Source: Pirellulaceae bacterium (GTDB lineage: Bacteria > Planctomycetota > Planctomycetia > Pirellulales > Pirellulaceae). Taken from it: 5,382 nt of DNA. The DNA is taken from positions 1 through 5,382 of the forward strand of contig JABDKS010000578.1 of assembly GCA_013002105.1 (NCBI GenBank), read 5' to 3'. A program made the position numbers and the translations under genes. Under the pieces are notes generated by a model. That model saw only the letters and a program-made list of their open reading frames with translations, did no database searches and was not told the DNA's origin. Shown piece after piece: positions 1 through 5,382 of the stretch (the stretch's first letter is position 1; every line of letters starts with the position of its first letter).

Positions 1-225
1 TTTGGGACCGGCGCTGCGATCGTGTTCAAGGGAAGTGGGTTTTACCAAACGGATTACCGCAGCGAAGGCTACAAGAAGGCAGCCAAGAAGGATAGCGAGT
101 CCAGCAAGAGCAGTGCTGACAGCAGCAAATCCGACAGCAGCAACACTGGTGGCGGTAAAACCGAAAGCAAGAAGACCGAGACGAAGTCGTCCGAGTCAAG
201 CAGCAAGAAAAAGTCCACTGATTAG
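1..225 (+). CDS. FmdB-family zinc-ribbon protein, C-terminal part (5' end outside window)
   Basis: Frame 1 is open from the first base to a TAG stop at 223-225 and gives 74 residues. The first part, with GTGAAIVFKGSGFYQTDYR, matches the conserved end of FmdB-type putative regulatory proteins, where a four-cysteine zinc ribbon is followed by an FKGSGFY.TDYR segment. The zinc ribbon itself would lie upstream of the window and is not seen. After YKKAAKKD the rest, about 45 residues, is low-complexity and rich in Ser, Lys, Asp and Glu; such disordered tails are common in this family. The ATG-like call at position 22 is not the true start, because the conserved GTGAAIV residues lie before it. The cellular role of the family is poorly defined; a nucleic-acid-binding or regulatory role is usually presumed. 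The next gene on the same strand begins about 130-200 bp later, so co-transcription is possible but not shown. The family call is strong and the function weak. Confidence 0.88.
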   Translation, partial: FGTGAAIVFKGSGFYQTDYRSEGYKKAAKKDSESSKSSADSSKSDSSNTGGGKTESKKTETKSSESSSKKKSTD

Positions 226-421
226 CAGTTCCGTCGGGCCCGTCGCCGGATACTGCGCTGGGTTGGATGGTTCTACGGCTTCATTGCCAGCAGGTTCGAT
301 CCGCTTTACGACGCCCAGGCCGCGTGCATGAAGTGTTGTTGCCAATGCACCAAGGCAAGTGAGCAACAAGGCCGGTGAAGATAGTTTTGTCGATCCATAT
401 GTCCCCACGCTCCTAAGTAAC

Positions 422-982
422 ATGCCCCACGTTCGATCACCGTTTCGCTTGGACACACAACGCAGTGCTGTGTTGGTGATTGATTTGCAAGAAAAACTTG
501 CGCCGCTGATTGAGGCGTCCGATTCGATCGCAAGGCAGATCAATCGCTTGCTGGACGCGGCAGAAATTCTGGACGTGCCCACCGCGGCTACTGTTCAGTA
601 TCCCAAAGGTCTTGGACCCTTGGTCGACGTGTTATCCGGGCGTTTCGAGGCACCCGAAGAGAAACTGGATTTCAGTGCTGCGGTTTGTCGCGAGTCGTTG
701 GATCGTTGGGCCCGTGACGGTCGCGACCAGATCGTCATCGTCGGCATCGAAACGCACGTTTGCGTGCAGCAGACCGTGTTGGATTTACTGGCCGAAGGAC
801 AACGGCCTTTTGTGGTTGTCGACGCGGTGGCAGCACGCGGCCAACAGGATCATGTGGTGGCACTGGGCCGCATGGATTCACTGGGCGCGACGCTGACGAC
901 GGTCGAGGCCTGCTTGTTTGAATGGCTTGCGACAGCCGATCGGTCCGAGTTCAAAGCGGTCAGCAAACTGATCCAACAATAA
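422..982 (+). CDS. Isochorismatase-family cysteine hydrolase (YcaC/ISOC-like)
   Basis: This is a 186-residue single-domain protein of the isochorismatase-like (cysteine hydrolase) fold. All three catalytic positions are present: Asp21 in LVIDLQEKL, Lys81 in EEKLDFSA, and the nucleophile Cys114 in VGIETHVCVQQT. The spacing of these residues is close to that of YcaC-type members. The C-terminal pattern VEACLFEWL then FKAVSKLI resembles the ISOC1/ISOC2 branch. The length is normal for the family. Members hydrolyse amide, ester or vinyl-ether bonds of small molecules; the substrate here cannot be named, and there is no sign of a menaquinone or siderophore operon to support true isochorismatase activity. 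No signal peptide is visible, so it is probably cytosolic. ATG 422 was chosen because it leaves about 18 residues before the LVID strand, as is usual. A GTG at 359 is in frame, would add 21 residues without family resemblance, and has a weak AAGG three bases upstream. The gene ends 3 bp from the convergent sulfotransferase gene. Confidence 0.9.
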   Translation: MPHVRSPFRLDTQRSAVLVIDLQEKLAPLIEASDSIARQINRLLDAAEILDVPTAATVQYPKGLGPLVDVLSGRFEAPEEKLDFSAAVCRESLDRWARDGRDQIVIVGIETHVCVQQTVLDLLAEGQRPFVVVDAVAARGQQDHVVALGRMDSLGATLTTVEACLFEWLATADRSEFKAVSKLIQQ

Positions 983-985
983 ACA

Positions 986-3001
986 TCAAACGGGTTGCCC
1001 GACTTTTGCAGCCGTCTCAATCAGATGTTTTTCGAATCGCCGCCATTTTTCGACCGACGATGAATACATCGGTTGGCGAACCTGCCATTTGCTGGGCGTG
1101 TGTACCAGGCGTTCATTTTGGTGGAAACGCAGACATTGGTCTTCCCAGTTGAGTCCACAATGTTCGATCAACTCCCTTGAGTGTTTCAGCGGGTCGGTGA
1201 CCATCTGTTCGTAATCAACATCATGGATCTTGATCGGCAGCACGTTGGTCCAATGTTCCATCAAGTGTTGATATTGGTGGTAATAGTCGACGAGTTGATA
1301 GAGGTCACAAAACGGTGCGTTCAGATTTTGACAGTAGCTGGAGACGAACACATCCATTGGGTTGCGGCGGCAATGAATGATCGTCGCGTTGGGGAACATG
1401 GTTGCGATCAGACCCAGGTGCATGAAGTTAGTCGGCATTTTGTCGGTCACGCGAGACTCGGACCGTCGATGCCCGTTGAGTTGTGCCAGGTAGTGATTGG
1501 CGTGAATTTGCACCTGTTCCGCATTCAGCGAGTCAAGGACTCGCGGGTAGAGGCTTGGATCGGGGGCGATGGGCGTCGCGCGGTCCTGACCAGGGATCAT
1601 GGGTGGGCGTTGCGAATGCAGGTGTCGGGCGACGATCTCATGTCGTATTTGTTCGATCCAATTCAGTTCACCCGCACCGGCAACCTCGCTGTGGCTGCTT
1701 AATATTTGCTCTGTCAGCGTTGTCCCCGATCGCGGCATCCCGATGATAAAGATCGGTGTTGCCGTGGGATTTCCCAGATGCGAGTGACTTGCGAACCATT
1801 GGCGTGTAAAGAATTGCTGTGAATCGGCGGCCAGCCTTTCCAACGGTGCACCGTGGTTGGCGGTCGTTCGCTTTCGCGTCTGGCCGGATCGCGAATGACC
1901 TGGTTTCAATTCGTTGGCTTGGCTGTAATGAATCCATGCTTCGTCGAAACATCCGGTATCGTCCAGGACCTTTGCCAAAGCAAAGTGCAGATGGGTGCGT
2001 TCGCGGGGACCCCGATCGGAGTTTTCCAGCAGTCCGGTCAGTTGGGCAGCGTATCGCTGCGATGCTGGGCCCGCCGCAAACCGTTTCGCTCGTGAATAGC
2101 GAAAATGCGTCGAGGCACGTTGTGGATCGATCGAAAGGGAACATTCGAATTGAGCGATGGCTTCGGTCATGTTGCCGCAGTCGACGTTCGCGCTGGCCAG
2201 ATAAGTGATGGCGGTGGCGGACGTCGGGTCCTGCTGGACGGCGCGCTCGAAGGACGACTTTGCATCGTGAAACAGACCCATCCGTTGTTGCAGGAGTCCT
2301 TGGGCAACAAGCGTTCGGGACATCGGTTGGGCGGCATTGGCGGTCAGGTAGCACTGCAAGGCTTCTTGCATCAATCGTCGCTGCGATCGATGTTTCTTTT
2401 TGCGTTTCATCAGAATCGCACGTCGCTTGAGCAACTTTGCCAGGGCGAGATTCAATTTGGCGCTACGTTGGTCGCGAAAGAGGCAGACACGGAGCGTATG
2501 AATGGCATCTTGCAGCTTGCGATTCTTTGCATGCAGTCGCGATAGGGCGAGGGCGGATTGGTGACGGTCGTCGTCAAATACGATCGCTCGTTCGTAATAT
2601 CCGATCGCCTGATCCGTCTGACCGTCGCGCTGGGCCAGTTGGCCCAACCACGTCCAACAGTCCGCTTGGCCAGGCGTGATCCGCACACTGATATCAAAGT
2701 GTTTTTTTGCCGCGTGAAAATCATCGCACATGATGCAGGCATAACCTGCCAAGCGGTTGGAACTGGCATCGGTTTCAAGCAGGTCCGGCCGTTGATTCAG
2801 GACCGAAAGAGATTTCTCTGGCTGCTGATCAACGAGTGATGCTGCGGCGATGACATGCATTGCCGATCGGTCCGAAGGGTTCTGGGCGAATCGCCGTCGT
2901 GATTCACGCGTGATGATGGATGGTGTTTGACGCAAATTCTGTCTTGCCAGTTCAATCGCTTCTGTTAGCAGACGCTCCAGCGCATCTTGGTCGATGTTCA
3001 T
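986..3001 (-). CDS. TPR-repeat sulfotransferase (TPST-like, PAPS-dependent)
   Basis: This is a 671-residue two-part protein. Residues about 79-370 form a TPR array; clear units include 113-146 (WTWLGQLAQRDGQTDQAIGYYERAI), 227-260, 261-294 and 333-367. A very basic stretch interrupts it at 189-210, with 12 Lys/Arg. Residues about 414-610 are a Sulfotransfer_3/TPST-type domain. The 5'-phosphosulfate loop is PIFIIGMPRSGTTLTEQIL (416-434). Next come AGAGELNWIEQI, whose Glu445 aligns with the catalytic Glu of tyrosylprotein sulfotransferases, then TDKMPTNFMHLG (519-530), and the 3'-phosphate motif CRRNPMDVFVSSY (544-556). The end carries the SS.EKWRRFEKHL element typical of this group. It should transfer sulfate from PAPS to a hydroxyl; the acceptor is unknown. 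No signal peptide or membrane segment is seen, so it is probably cytosolic. It lies 209 bp downstream of the surface-protein gene on the same strand, which makes that protein's Tyr-rich tail a candidate acceptor. No clear ribosome binding site precedes the ATG. Confidence 0.9.
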   Translation of the reverse strand: MNIDQDALERLLTEAIELARQNLRQTPSIITRESRRRFAQNPSDRSAMHVIAAASLVDQQPEKSLSVLNQRPDLLETDASSNRLAGYACIMCDDFHAAKKHFDISVRITPGQADCWTWLGQLAQRDGQTDQAIGYYERAIVFDDDRHQSALALSRLHAKNRKLQDAIHTLRVCLFRDQRSAKLNLALAKLLKRRAILMKRKKKHRSQRRLMQEALQCYLTANAAQPMSRTLVAQGLLQQRMGLFHDAKSSFERAVQQDPTSATAITYLASANVDCGNMTEAIAQFECSLSIDPQRASTHFRYSRAKRFAAGPASQRYAAQLTGLLENSDRGPRERTHLHFALAKVLDDTGCFDEAWIHYSQANELKPGHSRSGQTRKRTTANHGAPLERLAADSQQFFTRQWFASHSHLGNPTATPIFIIGMPRSGTTLTEQILSSHSEVAGAGELNWIEQIRHEIVARHLHSQRPPMIPGQDRATPIAPDPSLYPRVLDSLNAEQVQIHANHYLAQLNGHRRSESRVTDKMPTNFMHLGLIATMFPNATIIHCRRNPMDVFVSSYCQNLNAPFCDLYQLVDYYHQYQHLMEHWTNVLPIKIHDVDYEQMVTDPLKHSRELIEHCGLNWEDQCLRFHQNERLVHTPSKWQVRQPMYSSSVEKWRRFEKHLIETAAKVGQPV

Positions 3002-3143
3002 TTTGATTCGATGGGTAGGTGGTCAGTGGTGACGTGCTTGCGCAATGCGGGCGGTGATCGCCGCTCGAGAGCGGGATTTGAAGGTTGAATGAGGCGAGTG
3101 AGAAAAATCGTCAACGGCAAGCCGGCGTGCCGATCGCGTTGTC

Positions 3144-3183
3144 TCATCGCAGGTGCAGATTCATCGCGGGTGCAGATTCATCG
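3144..3183. repeat. 17-bp tandem repeat, about 2.3 copies
   Basis: Two adjacent 17-bp copies (3144-3160 and 3161-3177) of TCATCGCRGGTGCAGAT differ at one base, A versus G, and are followed by the first six bases of a third copy. The repeat lies between the stop of the surface-protein gene and the start of the sulfotransferase gene. The unit is not a multiple of 3 and no real reading frame uses it. It could be replication slippage or a pair of binding sites. No function can be assigned. Confidence 0.75.
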
Positions 3184-3199
3184 GCGCAATGGCGATCAA

Positions 3200-3212
3200 A
3201 GCCGTGCCGGCT
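3200..3212 (-). terminator. Possible weak hairpin at the stop of the surface-protein gene
   Basis: On the minus strand the sequence AGCCG-GCA-CGGCT forms a 5-bp stem with a 3-base loop. It begins inside the TAG stop codon and is followed by only two further T residues. It is too short and lacks a real T-tract, so it is at best a partial terminator or a stabilising 3' hairpin. If it does not stop transcription, the sulfotransferase gene downstream could be read from the same transcript. Confidence 0.22.
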
Positions 3213-5247
3213 AGCAAGAGTCTTCGTAATAGGATTGGTAGTATCCGTCGTAGTACGCTTCGAAATCGTAGTAGACCTCGATGTTGTAATACTGATACTC
3301 GTAGACCGGTTCGACCGGGTCGTACTCATAGGCCAAGTAATCCGGGTCGTCTGATGGATCGTAGTCGTCTTCGTCCTGATCGTCCGACAGACCATCGCAT
3401 GTCAACGAATAGCTGATGGCGGCTACGGGTTGATCGGTAAGTGAGAAGGATGTGAATCGGAGGATGTAATCTCCCTGCTGCAACCAAGCGAACGCATTTC
3501 GCGTCAGGCCCGAGTGGGCGACCAAAACCATCTCTGTTTCGCGGGTGTGCGCGTCGTAGATCGTCAGACGAACACCTTGATCCGATGAGCCGCCGTGCGC
3601 GCTGAGATCAAACCGGAAGAGCTTGGTTTTGCCGGCGGTCCAGCGGACAAATTCATCGACCGAGTCGGAAATCTCTCCCTCAGCGAGCAAGTTCATTTGA
3701 TCGCTGGGCGATTCAAATTCCGCGGTCGCAACGTAGTTGCCAATGCCCACATCCGACGTGGGATCGACACTGATGCGGATGAAGTAATCGGCACCCGGTT
3801 GCGGATTGCCGACTTCCATGGTCCACGTGCCATCGTTGCTCAATCGGCCCGATGAGACGACACCTTTACCGTTCGAATCGACAACGTAGATCGCCAAGTC
3901 GGGGGCAGCTACTCCAACGCCAGCCACGGTGACCATCAGTCGGCCTTGGGTGTGATCCGGAGCGGTGACCTTCCAGACATCGACATCCGCGGCGGATGCC
4001 AGCGAAGACTGCTGTTCGAATCGGTCGCCCGCTCGAGCGTCCGCGGCGGCCAGTTCCAAGGCGTCGACACGGTTGTTATTCGCGTCCACTTCATCATCCA
4101 CCAACGAAAAGTTGGCGAACAAAGCGTCGGCACCTGAGTCGAAGGTTCCGGCAATGGGATCTGCCGCTTGAACGTCGGGTTCGCGATAGTCGATCTCCAG
4201 CTGATAGTCCCCGACGGAATAAACATCACCGGAATCCACGGCGGAGATTCGCAAATAGATTGCGTTGTGACGCTGTAAATCGCTGATTTGCAGTAGGTTG
4301 TCGTTATCAAATACCGACTGGGCGGAAGCCGACTGCAGCACATTGCCAGCTTCGTCGACTACTTCCAGACGCGACATCAACAGACTGACGCCGGCTGCGC
4401 GAACGCGAATGGTCGCGTTGTCATAACCCGGTTCAGGAACGACTTGATAAACGTCCACGTCGGTCGCTTTGGCGATGCTACCGCGCGTGCGAATCACATC
4501 GTGGGTCGGATCGAGCCCGGCAAAACTTGGGATAATCGACGCGACCTGCAATTCACCATTGTCGACCGATTCGTACGGATCGCTTCTGGCACCATACAGC
4601 GACTGAATGCTCTCGATATCTTCAGCGGACAGGACTCCCTTGGGAACCGTGTACTGTCGGAACATCACTGTCCAATCCATCTGGTTATCGTCCAGACCTA
4701 ACGTATTGCCCGATTCGTGCAGAAACAGACTGAAGAGATCTCGGTCCAGCACGTCAAGCGATGCCAAATCGGGACCCTGGTCATCAGCCCAATCGTGGTA
4801 GCTGAACTGTTCGTTGGAATTCACTAGCAGGTCACCCGAGTAGGTTCCCGCAACCGCTTGAAATGGTAGGGAATTAGCTAGCAGTCCCTGTTGAGGAAAC
4901 GCGCCGATGCGAAACTCGCCGAAGCGTGGGTCGCCGACGGACATGCCGGGTGTACCAAAGCTGACGTCAAAGTCGTTTCGCAATCCCACGTTGATGTCGG
5001 CATGAATGGCCCACGTTTGGTACGCCCGCAGCGCCAATTCCTGCCACTGATCCCGAGCAGCCACGGCGTCGAGCGTTCCGCCCAAGTTGTTGCGGAACTG
5101 ACCGACGTCGACACCATCGGCGGGGAAGCTAATCGAGAGTTCGCGAGCGTCCGGCCATGGAGTCCCGAATGCAACTAGCAATCGGCGTGCTTCGAGTGTT
5201 TGAAGATCAACCGAGGCGGTTGTTCTGCGACGTAAAGTCCGTGTCAT
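3211..5247 (-). CDS. Predicted surface protein: matrixin-like domain with degenerate zinc site, PPC-like repeats, Tyr/Asp-rich tail
   Basis: This is a 678-residue protein. It has an Arg-rich start, then LQTLEARRLLVA (15-26), which resembles the LEPR-XLL motif near the N-terminus of many large planctomycete extracellular proteins. Residues about 36-222 look like a matrixin/metzincin peptidase domain, with LSISFPADG at the first strand, the helix FLHESGNTLGLDD (175-187), a Met-turn-like DWTVMF and the closing LSAEDIESIQSLYGAR. The expected HExxHxxGxxH is HExxNxxGxxD (His177, Glu178, Asn181, Asp187), so the second and third zinc histidines are lost and classical protease activity is doubtful. 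Three beta-rich segments follow, about 245-355, 415-512 and 520-616. The first two contain DVDVYQV or DVDVWKV and YLRISAVDSG or YFIRISVD patterns, like bacterial pre-peptidase C-terminal (PPC) domains. Residues 617-678 are an acidic Tyr-rich tail. The only cysteines are Cys617 and the terminal Cys678. The sulfotransferase gene follows on the same strand. An extracellular location is inferred; no classic hydrophobic signal peptide is obvious. Confidence 0.85.
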   Translation of the reverse strand: MTRTLRRRTTASVDLQTLEARRLLVAFGTPWPDARELSISFPADGVDVGQFRNNLGGTLDAVAARDQWQELALRAYQTWAIHADINVGLRNDFDVSFGTPGMSVGDPRFGEFRIGAFPQQGLLANSLPFQAVAGTYSGDLLVNSNEQFSYHDWADDQGPDLASLDVLDRDLFSLFLHESGNTLGLDDNQMDWTVMFRQYTVPKGVLSAEDIESIQSLYGARSDPYESVDNGELQVASIIPSFAGLDPTHDVIRTRGSIAKATDVDVYQVVPEPGYDNATIRVRAAGVSLLMSRLEVVDEAGNVLQSASAQSVFDNDNLLQISDLQRHNAIYLRISAVDSGDVYSVGDYQLEIDYREPDVQAADPIAGTFDSGADALFANFSLVDDEVDANNNRVDALELAAADARAGDRFEQQSSLASAADVDVWKVTAPDHTQGRLMVTVAGVGVAAPDLAIYVVDSNGKGVVSSGRLSNDGTWTMEVGNPQPGADYFIRISVDPTSDVGIGNYVATAEFESPSDQMNLLAEGEISDSVDEFVRWTAGKTKLFRFDLSAHGGSSDQGVRLTIYDAHTRETEMVLVAHSGLTRNAFAWLQQGDYILRFTSFSLTDQPVAAISYSLTCDGLSDDQDEDDYDPSDDPDYLAYEYDPVEPVYEYQYYNIEVYYDFEAYYDGYYQSYYEDSC
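3214..3399 (-). other. Region encoding the acidic, tyrosine-rich, Cys-bracketed C-terminal tail
   Basis: These codons specify residues 617-678 of the surface protein. By direct count the segment has 16 Tyr, 21 Asp or Glu and no Lys or Arg. The first third is Asp-rich (SDDQDEDDYD) and the rest is Tyr-rich. Tyr-Tyr pairs begin at residues 653, 659, 665, 669 and 673, spaced 6, 6, 4 and 4, often next to Asp or Glu. A cysteine sits at each end. The composition differs sharply from the preceding beta-rich domains, which points to a separate functional tail. It could be a target of modification, a cation-binding segment or a cross-linking or adhesive element. Confidence 0.85.
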
Positions 5248-5257
5248 CGAGTGGTAG

Positions 5258-5262
5258 CCCCT
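5258..5262 (-). promoter_or_regulatory. Possible ribosome binding site of the surface-protein gene
   Basis: On the minus strand AGGGG lies 10 bases before the ATG at 5247. The spacing is slightly long but acceptable, and it supports this ATG, which also places the LEPR-XLL-like motif at the usual distance from the N-terminus. No convincing -35/-10 promoter pair was found in the remaining upstream bases to 5382. Confidence 0.4.
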
Positions 5263-5382
5263 GGATGTTGAATGTGCGCTGATTAACAGTACGCAACGAG
5301 AAATGGATGTGATGGATGATCGAAAGCCGCGCTTGGACGCAAACGGATAATCGACTGCGTCAAGGTTTGGATGGCTGTGGTC

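Noticed and set aside
226..421. A small gene or RNA in the gap between the first two genes
   Set aside because: No start with a ribosome binding site, tRNA-like fold or strong hairpin was visible; only the alternative GTG start at 359 for the hydrolase is notable.
196..582. Minus-strand open frame of 128 codons across the gap and the start of the hydrolase gene
   Set aside because: It runs antisense to the conserved isochorismatase N-terminus and has no recognisable protein features.
1668..2354. Minus-strand open frame of 228 codons within the sulfotransferase gene
   Set aside because: It overlaps the TPR-sulfotransferase in another frame, is rich in Arg, Pro and Cys in the manner of shadow frames, and shows no domain; the sulfotransferase frame has unmistakable motifs.
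3061..3074. Inverted repeat CCGCT-CGAG-AGCGG upstream of the sulfotransferase gene
   Set aside because: The stem is only 5 bp and has no T-tract on either strand; repeats this short are expected by chance in DNA of this GC content.
3144..3395. Minus-strand open frame of 83 codons, very Thr-rich, over the tail region
   Set aside because: It is the frame-shifted reading of the repetitive Tyr/Asp codons of the surface-protein tail and has no start context or family resemblance.
4050..4086. EF-hand or dockerin-like loop (DANNNRVDALEL, residues 388-399) in the surface protein
   Set aside because: The Asp/Asn spacing is one residue off the dockerin pattern and there is no second copy, so calcium binding is not supported beyond a vague resemblance.
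5303..5318. Repeated ATGGATG in the upstream region of the surface-protein gene
   Set aside because: Two 7-bp copies 9 bp apart are too short to separate from chance.
5358..5363. TTGACG on the minus strand as a -35 box for the surface-protein gene
   Set aside because: No acceptable -10 element lies 16-18 bases downstream, so a sigma-70 type promoter cannot be supported.

Overview
The window most likely comes from a planctomycete of the Rhodopirellula/Pirellulaceae type. Three things suggest this: a large predicted surface protein with an N-terminal LEPR-XLL-like motif (residues LEARRLL), a protein fusing TPR repeats to a TPST-like sulfotransferase, and moderate GC with few clear Shine-Dalgarno sites. 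This assignment is inferred from family knowledge and not from a database match.

Layout. Positions 1-225 (+) hold the 3' end of an FmdB-family zinc-ribbon gene whose start lies outside the window. A gap with no recognisable gene follows. At 422-982 (+; or from GTG 359) there is an isochorismatase-fold hydrolase with an intact Asp/Lys/Cys triad. It meets a minus-strand gene tail to tail with only 3 bp between the stop codons. That gene (3001-986) encodes a 671-residue TPR-sulfotransferase. Upstream of it on the same strand, after a 209-bp gap that carries a short 17-bp tandem repeat, lies a gene (5247-3211) for a 678-residue predicted surface protein. This protein has a matrixin-like domain with a degenerate zinc site, three beta-rich PPC-like segments and an unusual acidic, tyrosine-rich C-terminal tail. 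The last 135 bp are its upstream region.

How the genes may work together. The two plus-strand genes look like ordinary housekeeping or metabolic genes with no evident link to the rest. The two minus-strand genes are the interesting pair. The sulfotransferase has the PAPS-binding motifs and the Gly-Glu element seen in tyrosylprotein sulfotransferases. The gene immediately upstream encodes a tail with 16 Tyr and 21 Asp/Glu in 62 residues and no Lys or Arg, which is the kind of sequence such enzymes modify. A bacterial tyrosine-sulfation enzyme/substrate pair is therefore a testable hypothesis. It rests only on motif and neighbourhood, and many planctomycete sulfotransferases have unknown substrates.
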